The position numbers and the translations under genes are program-made. A stretch of DNA of 64,000 nucleotides, taken from the NCBI RefSeq assembly GCF_000340215.1, contig NW_006921536.1, forward strand, positions 1,348,543 to 1,412,542, written 5' to 3'. Shown here one piece after another: positions 35,219-47,632 of the stretch (position 1 is its first letter; each line of letters opens with the position of its first letter). The notes under the pieces are model-generated. The model did no database searches. It was not told where the DNA came from and saw nothing but the letters and a program-made list of their open reading frames with translations. The DNA comes from Pseudocercospora fijiensis CIRAD86. Taxonomy: Eukaryota; Ascomycota; Dothideomycetes; Mycosphaerellales; Mycosphaerellaceae.

Positions 35219-37621
35219 TTATTTAGTCTCGGGATCTAGCTATAATTCTAGGCGGTCTTCGTCGCTAGACTAGTCGAGTTCCTCCTCGGAGTTAGAGTTA
35301 GATAGCTAGAAGTCTAGTTTACTATCGGAATTAATATCGGAAATGCTCTACGCGTAATTAATACGTATATAACCCTCCCTTTGTTTATAAGTTATTCCTA
35401 ATAGCTTACTAAGACGTATCTAAGGATGCGTATAGTTGTTAGGTAGAATAGGATCTATAATCGCGGTAGGATCCTCCTCTCGATAGGTATCTAAGGTCGG
35501 TAGAGGGTCTATAGAGGTACTAACTTCCTCCTCGGTCGAGGGAGGGCAAGTATGCTCTCTTAATTCGACGATCTTCTTTAGGTTAGCCCGGGGGTGCGAG
35601 TACTTCAAGGTAGCACTATTAAGCTCCTAAAGTCGATACGTAGAACTATCGTAAAGGACCTCCTATACCCTATAAGGCCCTTTCTATTTAAAGGCTAGCT
35701 TATAGGAGTAACTATATTCTAACTCGGACTAGTATAGGAGAACTATATCGCTAACCTTTAGAGGTTCCTAATTAATAGCATTATAGTTATCGAAATACTA
35801 CTTAGCCTCTTCGCGAAGGCGACGCTACCGAGTAAGTCCCTCCTTAGTAGTAGTAGTTATCTCCTTAAGAGCCTTAGCCCGTAGGGCAAGAAGATCCGCT
35901 CGAGTACGAACAGATCCCTAGTTGTAAACGCTATACGTACGGTAGGACAATTCAATCGGAAGAATAGCGTCTCTTCTAATTATAACCTCTACTAGTATAA
36001 GCCTAGTAGTGTCGATAACGGTCGTCCGGTCGACTTAGAGAAGGGCTAGGACGCAGGTAGAGATCGCGACTAATCTATTACTACTATTAGTTAATTTAGA
36101 CAAGGCATCGATTAGAGACCGATAGCTACGCTTAACGATGCTATTAGCCTATAGATAGTACGGGGAGATACGAACGTTCGCCTTAGTTACCTTATCCTTA
36201 GCCGCTTAGTAAACGGGGGTCTATTCGAACTTAGTATCCTTCTTAAGCAAGGCGTATAAGGGCTTATATACTAGGGCAAAGTTCTCGACCTAGATGCGGA
36301 AGTAGGAGACTACTCTAAGCTAGGTTCGGATATCCTTCTAACAGGTAGGATCTGGCTAGGATACTATCTTTAGGACCCGTACATTATTAGGATAGCGGCC
36401 GTTTTTATTAGTTACAAACCCGACAATGTTTATTCGTTTATATAGGAGCTAAAGCTTCTCCCTATATACCGTTAGATTAGCTCGCTCTAGGTCGTAGAGG
36501 ACGCTATCGAGGTTCTAGATATATTCGAGAAAGAACCTACGGATACTAGGCTCTACTTCTTTATTATCGTACCTAGTTTTAGGGCCTTTAATACCGATAT
36601 CGTCGAGGAAAGGTATCGCTATATAGGAGATATAGGCCGCGAGGACTTAGTTTATAATACGAACAAACTAGGCTACTAAGTTAGTTGCCCCTTAGGGGAG
36701 GGTAGTTTGTCTATATAGCCTAAGAGGTATCTCGAAACTAGTAAGGTCGCGGCTGTTAGGGTAAAGAGGAATCTAGTCGTAGCCCGAGAAAACGTTAACT
36801 AGTAAGGCTATAACACAGTTAGCAAAGGCTTCCGAGAACCTATTAGTCTCTAGAGGAAGGTTAGTATCTCTAATCGTAACTACGTTAAACTTTTACGCAG
36901 CGTTAATTAGGCGGTACTTCTTTAGTTCCCTAGGAGCTATCTTCTTCTAAACTAGGAAGTATAGATTACGATACGAGGTATAGGAAGGTTCTAAGGTGCT
37001 AGCCTTTACACGCTATCGTATTATATCCTTAACTATACCTCGTAGGCTTAGGTTTAGCTTAAAACCTAGATAGGCCTAAGGCTTATATTCGATTGTTCGG
37101 ATCTTCTACGGAGGGGCAACCTCCGGGTTGATTCTGCCTAGGTAAGTAAAATCATATACTAATACGGCTTCGCGATTGTATAGAAGCTTATATAGTAGGT
37201 TAAGTGCAAGATCCGAAAGCTCTATACTAGGTTTAATCTTCGCAAGCCTCTCCGGTATTAGCCTTAAACCCCTAGGAATAGTAGAGAACTTTTTAGTAAT
37301 ATATCTCTAATCGTACGGACTATCCCTAGGTAGCAATGTTGCTTCCTAATTAAGACACTTCTATCGCTAGTTAGGATTCCCGCTAGGATTAGACCTATCG
37401 GTAATATGTACGCTGCCTTTTACGGGCTTAATCTTGTTAGCTACCCTCTTATATAGGGTATATATACTAATCGATTGTCGAACCCGAGCTCTCTCTCTTT
37501 GTCGTTAAGCTTAGAGATTAGCGTAACAAAACAGCGCGTAAACCTCTCTAGAAGTTTCCTTAAGTAGATAGGTATATAACTAGTAGTCCTAATTTATAAC
37601 GCCGGCGAAAACGTTAGATTC
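35219..37621 (-). pseudogene. pol remnant (RT, RNase H, integrase), copy C
   Basis: Minus-strand frame ending at TAA 35219-35221. The last stretch, 35420-35608, is open (PTLDTYREEDPTAIIDP) and matches the tails of D and B. RT FLDDI is near 36600 and the integrase LRIP-type linker and core follow. The RNase H to integrase stretch is shorter than in B and D: sequence corresponding to RPDSLSRRP through the integrase zinc region is not found between the RT end (about 36170) and the integrase core (about 36150), so an internal deletion is likely. Confidence 0.7.
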
Positions 37622-37648
37622 GTAATAACACCCCGGGGGTAGCATTAG
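37622..37648. repeat. 27-bp palindrome, position P2, copy C
   Basis: GTAATAACACCCC, G, GGGGTAGCATTAG; first base changed. Confidence 0.85.
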
Positions 37649-40600
37649 ACTCGCGCTCTAATTAGTTAGTTATTCGGGTAGTCCCGCCTCCGGCGATAAT
37701 ATATCTAGCGACGATATACGAGATAGCATTATTACCTTAACTCGTATAGTAGGCGGTTATTATATTATACTCGCTATCGCCTCGAGCACTCGTCTGTTTA
37801 GTATAGAACCTAGAAGCTTGCCTTAACGTACGGAGCGGCGCACTTCTAGATATAACCTATTTAAGCTATACTAACTTATAGCGCAGATTGCCGGTCTTAT
37901 AACCGCGCTATAGCGTTTCCCGAAGACTGTTTAGAAGTAGCAAGGATGTCCTCGTAGGACTTGTAGCTAGTGTTTCCGATATAACTAGTAAATACGACTC
38001 GGTTGCCCTTCTAGTTAGTAATAGTTCCCTTCTAGAAGCTATCGTCGTAGTTGCGCTAGATACCTCGGGTTATACGAGACTATAGTCGACCTAGAATAAT
38101 TAGCGTATTTAGGTCGGCGGCAATCTAGAAGGTAAAGGAAAAGTATATACCGAAGGCGTCTACTATAATATTATAGCAAGTACTTACTAGCGTAACCTCC
38201 CTATTTACTCCCTATATACCGAGGGAAATGTCTCTATTTATTAGTAGCCTAAGTTGTTTAGCCTAACGCTTACTTATAATAAGTAACTCCGAACTATTAT
38301 TAAGCATTGCTAGTATCTATTGACTATAGCTCCCGATAGTAACTTAAATATAGATAGCGGGAACGACGGCGAAGGAACGGGTAACTGCGGAAAGGTCTAT
38401 ATTATTAGGGATAGAATAAAGTTCCTTAGGTCGAGGAGGTCCTACTCGACCGATCTATTAACTAGTAAATCGGACAGCCTTAATAGAAACTGAAACTAGA
38501 GTAGGGTCGGGATTATTACTATTCCCTCGGCCTATCTCCTTAACTCCCTCTTCGTTAGCATTATCGATAGTCTCTTAGTTCTCGTAGGTTACCGATTCGC
38601 CTTCTACTAACTCTTAGGCACCTAAAAACTTAGGAAGGAACTATAAGGAAGAGACGTCGATATAGTCTTCCTATCCCTATTTTCGTCGGAGGGTAGCGAG
38701 ATCTTTTATAAAGGTAGCATCGTTAGGGATTCGGCTCTAGAACAGGTTAGTAGGCAAACCGTACGCTAGTAGCTCTCCTATAGATACATTAGACTTAAGG
38801 TCTAGGAACTATAAAGCCTAGAAGAGAGCGTTTGCCTTTGTATCTAAGGAGTTAGCTAGGCTAGTACTATACTTTTTTATATACCTATTAAAGCGAAAGC
38901 TCTTTAGGTCGGATAACTTCCGCTTATAGGCAGGTAGGTTAGCTAGCCCTAGGGTACTACTAATGTCGGTAGCAATATCTTCTATATCGACCTCTAGAGT
39001 CTCTAGGACGACTAGGCTTTCTATAGGTAGGGTACTAGGTACGGTGCTAGATCGGGTAGCGCGGTCTATAGCTATCTAGAGAGTCTTAGTCTTAGCGGTT
39101 AACTCTCGCTATTGTTTAGCCTTATCGGCCGCCTTGTTCTTTAGTACCCTAGTAGGGGTAGCCGCACTAGGGCGAGTAGGGTTTTGCGGGCTCTTGCCCT
39201 TGTTCTAGGACTAGGTTTAGGACCTTATAGCAGCGTAAACATCTATACTGTTCTTAGTAACCGCGTAAATATTAGTAACTACGTCCGGGTCCTAAGAAAC
39301 AAAGTTAACCTTAACGGGCTCGGTAGTACCGTTACTGCTTCGCTCCTTAACCTGTTTAGCCCTAACCTTCTAAGTTTCTCGTTTAGTAATAGCGGCGAGG
39401 GTACTATTACTAGTCTCCTTAAACTCGATTTTTCCGCTATACTTCCTTTCTAGAAGGGCTTTTAGTTAAGGCAGTTTTAGGGCTCTTCGATCCTATTCGA
39501 AGTCGATCTTATCGTTAGTGTCTATATAGTAGAATCGGCTATTTACTTGCTTAACGAGCTTCCTATTAAGAAGCTCTTTCTAGATAGGGCAAGACGATTA
39601 GATATGTTTAAAACTACTATATATCTAGCACTTGCTATCTAAGTTAGAATAGATCTTCCGTATAGCGTAGACATCTACTAAAGGGGCTTTAGGATAGTTA
39701 GGATCTAAAACCTAGTAGACTAGTAGTATATCGCCTAGTATAGTAGCATTAATAACTTCCCTAACTAGCTATAGTGCTTTCGCATTTAGGTTAAGTCGGG
39801 ATAGGGATTTAGCTAAGTCCGCAACGTCTTATAAGTGTTTAGTAATAGTAGGCGTTACGGTCTTAGGACTACTTTGCGATTTAGGAAGGAATTTAGGTCC
39901 CTTGCTTCCTAAGGCTTCTTTCCTAACCTGCGCTAGGTTATTCCGGTCTTTGCTATAGATAAACTTCCTCGTATCGGCCGTACTATTAATATCGGCCTTA
40001 ATATACACTAGGACCTCTTTATATTTCCTAAAGCTCTTAGGATCGGCCTCGCTTAGCTTATAGCGACGGAAGATACGCTAAGCTATAGGCTACGGCAATC
40101 CCTAGAGGAGTAGCCTCGTCCGCTAAGAGTTTTCGAGGTTACTCTATTCGATGCCGTCCGCTAACTCGACAAATTTACGGATATACCCCTTTAGGTCGTT
40201 ATCCTTAGTACGTCTTACTAAGCAGAGGGCCTCGAGCTACGCGCGACTACCTTTAATACGACGGCTATCGCGCTCTCGATACTCCCTTAGAAAGGCTAAC
40301 TTAAAGGTCTCCTAGTTAGTATTAGACTTGTCGTCCTTCTCTAGGTAGCTAACTAGGGTTCTAAGGGTTCGGTAAAGCTTAGTAGCAGTAGTCCTCGTAA
40401 GGGACCGGATCTTATACTAGTTAGACTCCCTATCGAGCTTATACTTAATTAAGCCTTCCTTAAAACGCTCTATATATACTATAGCGTTCTACCCTTCGAA
40501 TAAGGGATTTGTACTGCTCCCTAGTTCTAGCGGGCGACGTTTGTTTTAACGGAGAAGCTTAGTTTGCTTCTCTATTATCTTTATAAGGATAGTATAGAGC

Positions 40601-40743
40601 GCCTCTAGCGTAGAGGGCGTAGGAGGCTTACTTATATTAACTAGTCGCCGCCTAATTTCTTCGTTAATAGGATTAGGGGCGTTCTCGGATTTAGAAGATT
40701 CCGCTAATTCTTAATACTCGTTTTCGCTAGAGCTAGAGCTTAT
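37649..40743 (-). pseudogene. gag-protease remnant, copy C
   Basis: Minus-strand counterpart of 27290-30396. The start codon is ATA (40741-40743). Capsid, degraded zinc knuckle (about 39600) and retropepsin region (about 38090-38360) are in the same order. The plus-strand frame at 39184-39453 inside it is a shadow. Confidence 0.8.
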
Positions 40744-40878
40744 TCGATTGTTATAAAACGATTGAAATAAAATACTATATAAAATAAATGCTATATAAAG
40801 GTGTTTTTAGTATACTTTAGTTTATTTGGTTTGTTGTAATGTTGCTGCGCGAGAAAATAGTATATTAGGCTGTTTCTC

Positions 40879-40905
40879 CTAATGCTACCCCTAGGGTATT
40901 ATTAG
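40879..40905. repeat. 27-bp palindrome, position P1, copy C
   Basis: Left arm CTAATGCTACCCC is the unmutated form; the right arm reads AGGGTATTATTAG. Confidence 0.9.
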
Positions 40906-41560
40906 GATTTAGCCTCCTAGGGGTCGCCTAACTGCCTCTAGGAGCTTAGTTTAGTAAATTTCGGACAAAAGCCGCTCGGAGGAAGAGACTGCAATCTCTG
41001 TTTATACCTAGATCCTAGAAACTAGCTCGTATCTCCTTTACCTAGGCGAGGGGGCGGTAGCCTTCTTTTTCTAGTAGAAGGCTAAGTACTATCTAAGCGA
41101 GGCTACGAATCCGGGAACGCCCTACCCGATTAATAGGGGACTCCCCGGCTATCCGACCTACAATCTGTATTTACTATTAATTTGATAGTCTTAGTAAACT
41201 AAGTAAGGCCGATAGGTAATTAGTCTATCTCCTCCTTAGGCGGGCGGTAGCTTATCTCGAGCAAGCGGTACTAAATAGGTCTTCGACCCGAAGCCGAGTC
41301 CTTAGAAGCTAGCTATAGTCGCAGACTAGGCCCTAAGCTATAATAGTCCTAAGGGTTTGTAGCTTTTCGGGGTTAAAGCGATGCCCTCGTTAAGAGGTTT
41401 CTCTGCTTGTCGTAATAGCCCCTTAAGATACTTCGGTATCGTCTGTATTATAGGCTCTTATCGTGCCCTCGCTCTAGTTATAGCTATTCGTGCCCTAGGA
41501 CTACCTTCGATATACCCGAACCTATTAGATATAAAGAGATAGCCCTACCTTCGGCTCTAA

Positions 41561-41843
41561 TAAAGGACGGAAACTAATACTACTACTACTACTACTAGTA
41601 GTAATAGTATAGGCTACTAAGGGTAATATAACCTATAGCAATATAGGCAGCTATGTTTAGCATAATAGGATAATAAGACGGTTGCTTAGGCTAATAACTA
41701 GAGCCCTACAATATAGGTATTATAGAAGTGTAATATAAACAATGTACTATACGAGGTTAGTGCTCTATCTACGATATAGAAGGAGGCCTCTTATATAGGC
41801 TCAAAACTCAGCCTAGGTATATAGGGCCGGTTACTAGCTAATA
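41561..41843 (-). repeat. 5' LTR, copy C (283 bp)
   Basis: Longer than the others through one more unit in the trinucleotide run. Followed by CTAG, matching 30904-30907. Confidence 0.9.
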
Positions 41844-44800
41844 CTAGGCAGGATTAACCCGGAGGTTGCCCCTCTATAGAAGATCCGAACAATCGAATAT
41901 AAGCCTTAGGCCTACCTAGGTTTCAAGCTAAATCTAAGCCTACGAGGTATAGTTAAGGATATAATACGATAGCGTGTAAAGGCTAGCACCTTAGAACCTT
42001 CCTATGCCTCGTATCGCAATCTATACTTCCTAGTTTAGAAGAAGACAGCTCCTAGGGAACTAAAGAAGTACCGTCTAATTAACGCTATATAAAAGTTTAA
42101 CGCAGTTACGATTAGAGATGCTAACCTTCCTCCGGAGACTAATAGGTTCTCGGAAGCCTTTACTAACTGTATTGTAGCCTTACTAGTTAACGTTTTCTCG
42201 GGCTACGACTAGATTCCTCTTTACCCTAATAGCCGCGACCTTACTAGTTTCGAGACACCTCTTAGGCTATATAGACAAACTACCCTCCCCTAAGGGGCAA
42301 CTAACTTAGTAGCCTAGTTTGTTCGTATTATAAACTAAGTCCTCGCGGCCTATATCTCCTATATAGCGATGCCTTTCCTCGACGACATCGGTATTAAAGG
42401 CCCTAAAACTAGGTACGATAATAAAGAAGTAGAGCCTAGCATCCGTAGGTTCTTTCTCGAATATATCTAGAACCTCGATAGCGTCCTCTGCGACCTAGAG
42501 CGAGCTAATCTAACGGTATATAGGGAGAAGCTTTAGCTCCTATATAAACGAATAAACATTGTCGGGTTTGTAACCGATAAAAACGGCCGCTATCCTAATA
42601 ATATACGGGTCCTAAAGATAGTATCCTAGCTAGATCCTACCTATTAGAAGGATATCCGAACCTAGCTTAGAGTAGTCTCCTACTTCTACATCTAGGTCGA
42701 GAACTTTGCTTTAGTATATAAGCCCTTATACGCCTTGCTTAAGAAGGATACTAAGTTCGAATAGACCCTAGTTTACTAAGCGGCTAAGGACAAGGTAACT
42801 AAGGCACTCGTTAGCGTACCTATACTTACGTCTATTAACTACTTAGAGGGAGCGGGTTTAATTATTATTACTATCGACTCGAGCGGGGAAGGCTATAGCG
42901 AGATACGAATATAGTATAACTATAAGAAGCTATCCTTACGTTATCCTATTAGGTACGACTCCGGGCTATAGAAACCAATCGAGGCCCGATACGATGCTAG
43001 TAAGCGAGAATGCCTTAGAGTCTATAAGGCTCTAAAGAAGTTCTAGCTATAGCTCTTTAGTGTATTCTTTCGTCTAGAAATCGATACTTAGACGCTAGTC
43101 TATTAGCTTAACCGTATAGCCTCCGACCTACCTAACTCTGCGATAGCTCGGTAGGTTGCCTAGATCTATTTGTTTAACTTCGACGTCTTCTATGTTCCTA
43201 GGAAGAAGCATACTAGACCGGATAGCCTTTCTAGGAGGCCTGCTATAGAAGAGGATATTGCCGAAATAATAGAAGAAGAAGATGTCGACGCGGTTATTAA
43301 CCGTACCTTCTTCGCTACCTTCTATATTAATACTATACTAGCGATCGCTAGGCCTGCTACTAACGACTAACCTAGCAACTAACCTAGTAACTAGTCCGAC
43401 GAGAACCCTACTACTAACGATAACGACTAGGCTAAAGCTAAGGCGGATAAACTAGAGAGGGATAATATCCTTAATAGGGTCTACTCCGACGACTCCTATT
43501 ATATCGCCTACTTCCTAACCTATACGAAGAAAGCGCCTAGCCTATCTAAGAGTTAATACTATCGGATTATTTGCTATTCTCGACGGTTCCTAGTTAAAGA
43601 TCGAATCCTTTAGCGATAAGCGATAGTTAATGCACCTCTCTAGCGTATTATTAACGACCTAGCAGCCTAATAAGAGATCCTTCGTTCCGTTTACGATAAG
43701 CTCGGCTACCGGGCGGCGGAGGGCACCTTCGATGTCCTTCGTCGGCGCTACTAGTAGGACGGCGTATAGGCTAATGTCTCCCGCTACTATAAGAGCTATC
43801 CTAAGTGCAATTTTAGGAATAGCTACCGACGTCTAGGAGAGCTACGTATTCCTGCTACCTAATTAGTCGGAGAGCGATAGTATAGCGATAGGGTCTATCT
43901 TAGTCGTAATAGTAGCTTATATATTATTCGAGAGGGTCTTTCTCGATAGCCGGAGGCCTATTATTTCTATAAGGGCTACGGCGCTATTAATGCTCGTAAT
44001 ATAGCTACCTTCCTATTTAAAGATCTATTTTGCCGCTAGGGAACACCTTACGAGATTATCTTAGATAACGCTACGAACAATATAGCTAAAGAAGTTTAAG
44101 TACTACTTGTTTTATATAGGGCGAAAAACGTTCGTATCTCCCCGTACTATCCCTAGTCGAATGCTATTACTAAACGTAGTTATCGGTCTTTAATTAATAC
44201 CTTGTCTAAGATAACTAATAGAGGGGATAGGTTAGTTCCTATATCTACCCGGGTCCTAGCCCTTCTCTAGGCGGATCGAACTACTATTATTAATACGACT
44301 AGACTTACGCTAGTAGAGCTTATAATTGGGAGGGACGCCGTTCTTCCTATTAAGTTGTCCTATCGTACGTATAGCGTTTACGATTAGGGGTCTGTTCGCA
44401 CTAGGGTAGATCTTCTTACCCTACGGGCTAAGGCTCTTAAGGATATAACTGCGACTTCTTAAGAGGGTCTTGCTCGACAACGGCGCCTTCGTAAAGAGGC
44501 TAAGCAGTATTTTAATAACTATAATGCTATTAATTAGGAGCCTCTAAAGGTTAGCGATATAGTTCTCCTATACCGGTCCGAGTTAGAATATAGTTACTTC
44601 TATAAGCTAGCCTTTAAATAGAAAGGGCCTTATAGGGTATAGCAGGTCCTTTACGATAGTTCTACGTATCGACTTTAGGAACTTAATAGTGCTACCTTAA
44701 AGCACTCGTACCCCCGGGCTAACCTAAAGAAGATCGTCGAATTAAGAGAGCCTATCCGCCCTCCCCCGACCGAGAAGGAAGTTAATACCTCTATAGACTC

Positions 44801-45086
44801 TCTACCGACCTTAGATACCTATCGAGAGGAGGATCCTACCGCGATTATAGATCCTGTTCTACCTAACAACTATACGTATCCCTAGATACGTCTTAGTAAG
44901 CTATTAGGAATAACTTATAAACAAAGGGAGGGTTATATACGTATTAATTGCGCGTAGAGCATTTCCGATATTAATTCCGATAGTAAACTAGACTTCTAGC
45001 TATCTAACTCTAACTCCGAGGAGGAACTCGACTAGTCTAGCGACGAAGACCGCCTAGAATTATAGCTAGATCCCGAGACTAAATAA
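41844..45086 (+). pseudogene. pol remnant (RT, RNase H, integrase), copy B, main segment
   Basis: Best copy for reading the pol order. RT starts GRINPEVAPP with KIRTIEYKPQAYLGFKLNLS; FLDDIGIKGPKTRY is near 42375-42415. RNase H ends in the open stretch 43170-43370 (TRPDSLSRRP). Integrase has AAEGTFDVLRRRY (about 43730), KCNFRNSYRRLGELRIPAT, then LDNATNNIAKEV (about 44060) for the core. The C-terminal tail ends in TAA 45084-45086. RIP stops throughout. Confidence 0.85.
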
Positions 45087-45352
45087 TTGCTTACTCTTCC
45101 TTACCTCTACCTACCTCTACTGCGTTACTTCCTTGCTCTTATTAATCGTTCTCCGCGCTATTAATGCAGTACTGCCCTATACCTTTAGTCCTTACCTATT
45201 ATCTGTTCCTACTAATGTTTATACTCTCGTTTATTGCTCTTAGTTTATCTTGTTATTGTCTTTTGCTTTTGCCTTTACCTTCGATTAATGTTGCTATAAC
45301 TTTATTCCTTCGCTCTTGTTTCCTTAGATAGAACTGTACGAGGCGTGTTTTC

Positions 45353-45379
45353 CTAATAATACCCTAGGGGTAGCATTAG
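45353..45379. repeat. 27-bp palindrome, position P3, copy B
   Basis: CTAATAATACCCT, A, GGGGTAGCATTAG. Confidence 0.9.
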
Positions 45380-45804
45380 GAAGATAGCCGAACCTAACCC
45401 CTCTACCCTTCTAGGACTACTTCCCTCTAGCTTCTTAGACTCTAGCGACTACCCTTAGGTATTAACTATAATAGGATACTCTACTAGAGACTGTTCCTAC
45501 CCTAATTAGTACTAGTTACGCAAGACAACTAAGAAAGGGAGGTTCCCTGTCCCTCTCCCTTCCTATCGCTTAGATAGATATAGTAACCTAGGCCTATAGC
45601 CTCTAAGAATAGGGACCTTAGGCTATTAAGCTTAGTATTTAGAAGGAGGAAGAAGGTAAACGTACGGACTACCTTTACGTACTTGCTAATATAAAAGGTA
45701 ATGCTATATCTATAACGGTAGTGCTATAGGCTAATATACTAACGAATTAGCTACGCTAGGCCTAGGCGACTTGCTCCTCGTTACCGAGTATCTCTAGAGA
45801 AAAG

Positions 45805-45831
45805 CTAATACTACCCCGGGGGTATTATTAG
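45805..45831. repeat. 27-bp palindrome, position P4, copy B
   Basis: CTAATACTACCCC, G, GGGGTATTATTAG; 452 bp from P3. Confidence 0.9.
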
Positions 45832-46249
45832 TCCCGCTAGCCTTACTACTATAGATTTCTGCTAGGGACTTGAACTAACTAGTTACATTTCGAGCGCGCG
45901 AGAGTCTACGATAGCTAAAGGTTACTAAAGGCGCTTAGTCGCTACTAGTAATTAGCTAGATTAATTGTTAAACTTTAGCCTACCCTAATAATAAAGAAGT
46001 CTCGTATATAGCTTTACTTTTATATATAGCCGTTATCCGTTTGCTTTACTAGCGCGGAATATACGGACTACGTTACCTTCGTATACTATTTAAAGCGAGC
46101 TTCCTAAGCGTTTTCTTCTACTCGAATACTAACTAACTCGCTACCGCCTAACCGCCCCCCCTTCTATCTAAGCCCTTTAATTATTATTATTAAACAACGA
46201 ACACGTTTTACAAACTCGTTTCTAACCCGCTTCCGCTTCGGTCGACTAG

Positions 46250-47632
46250 ATATCTTCCGGCGCCCCGAACCTACTAGGCGCTAGTAGTAGTAGCGACCTA
46301 CCTATTCCTATTAACCTAAGCCTAGCCGCCCTAGTTCTAATTAAAGCCTTAGCCGGTAGCGCCTTAGCTGCTATAACTAGTCTCGAGTACTGCTTCTAGA
46401 TTGTTACCGCCCTCGAAGACCTATAAGAGAAGATTAAGAACGCTCGTACCCTACTACGCGTTATTAATAGGAACATCGAGAAGGCTACTATCTTAATTGC
46501 GTATAGTATAAACAACCTACGTTAGTCTATCGGTAAGCGTATCTTTAAGCGCGACGTTCTTAACGATATAGATATTAAATAAGCCTTTCCTATCGTCTAT
46601 AGCCTCGAGATAGCCGGTACCTAGATCCGCTTACGCTTTAAGACCCTCGATTAGGCCTTCGAATATTAGGGAGGTCCGAGTAGTCTTCCTAAGAGCCTTA
46701 TTAACTTCGCCTATAGTAGATAAGAGCGTACTAAGTAGGTCTCTTCGTTCGTTAATAAGTATCTAGTCCGTCGCTAAGGCGCCGAGTACCTTTCCCGTAC
46801 TATAATCTATCGTATATCTACCGCTAGCAAGAAGGTAGGTAAGTAGTCGCTTAACTTGTCCTTTGCACTTAACGACTTTATAATAGCCTACTAGAAGCGG
46901 TATAACGATACGATTGTCTAGGTCGATCTTAACGCCTAGACTACTAAGGATCTACTAAAAGAGAAGGGTTGTCGTATTAATAGTATAGGCTTTATTATTA
47001 AAGGTTAAGAGGCTCCTATCGTTAATATTCTTAAACGTAAGGTTCTTCGGCTAGAAACGGAGGCCGATACTACTACTAGTCTTGCGCTCGCTATAGAGAT
47101 ATAGGCTAAAGATCGTCGCTCGACCCGTAACCGCAAGGTCCCTTAGGTAGTTAAAGACGAGCGCGCTAAGGCCGAAGTAGCGCGTTAGAAGGCACTATAC
47201 GCTCGCTAGGCCTTCCGTAAGGCTACTAAGAAGTATAGCGCTCCTTCTAGTACTAGTACTAGTACTAGTACTAGTGCTAATACTAACTATAGTAACTCGG
47301 ATGTTAATATGCTAGATACGCCGCTAGAAGACGTATTCTCCGAAGGCTCCTTTAGTAAGCGTAGGGATAGAGGCCTCTCGCCGGCCCTATTAACTAAGAA
47401 TATCTATAGGTCTTGCAAGGGCGACTCTATTGCGCACCTTATTACTAAGATCGATATAGTTACTAAGGCCGATATAGGCAAAGCGCCTACCGCCCTATCT
47501 ATTTATTAACAACTCGACGACCTTAGCAAGCTAGGTAAAGAGCGGTTTACTGTATATACTAACTATATTAAGAAGGCCGCTAAGGTTTATAGTCTCTATA
47601 CTAGTACTAAGACGAATGTTCTAGTTAGTCGC
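46250..47632 (+). pseudogene. ORFX, 5' half, copy B (truncated by breakpoint)
   Basis: Start ATA at 46250-46252. The N-terminal half is complete, including the hydrophobic stretch, the basic region and a Ser/Thr repeat lengthened by (ACTAGT)n near 47255. A 66-codon stretch at 47309-47509 is open (TPLEDVFSEGSFSKRRDRG). The homology stops at 47632 after VSRL, and the next base belongs to unrelated, un-RIPed DNA. Confidence 0.65.

Larger units (their letters stand above)
30908..41843 (-). mobile_element. complete Ty3/gypsy element, copy C (10.9 kb, with gap)
   Basis: The only copy with both LTRs in the window. The 4-bp duplication CTAG (30904-30907 and 41844-41847) flanks it inside copy B. Reading right to left: 5' LTR, 650-bp leader, P1, gag-protease, P2, RT-RNase H-integrase, P3, cassette with a run of N, P4, full-length ORFX, P5, PPT, 3' LTR. 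At 10.9 kb it is longer than typical 5-8 kb fungal gypsy elements, because of ORFX. Strongly RIPed, hence dead. Confidence 0.9.
26186..47632 (+). mobile_element. Ty3/gypsy element, copy B, split by copy C and truncated at 47632
   Basis: Two segments, 26186-30907 and 41844-47632, rejoin exactly when copy C and one CTAG are removed (the frame passes from NFTYL straight into GRINPEV). Order: 5' LTR, leader, P1, gag-protease, P2, RT-RNase H-integrase, P3, cassette, P4, ORFX. ORFX stops midway at 47632, where un-RIPed DNA begins; P5, PPT and 3' LTR are missing. Confidence 0.88.

Noticed and set aside
39184..39453. 89-codon plus-strand frame
   Set aside because: It lies antisense inside the gag of copy C and has no counterpart in copies A or B.
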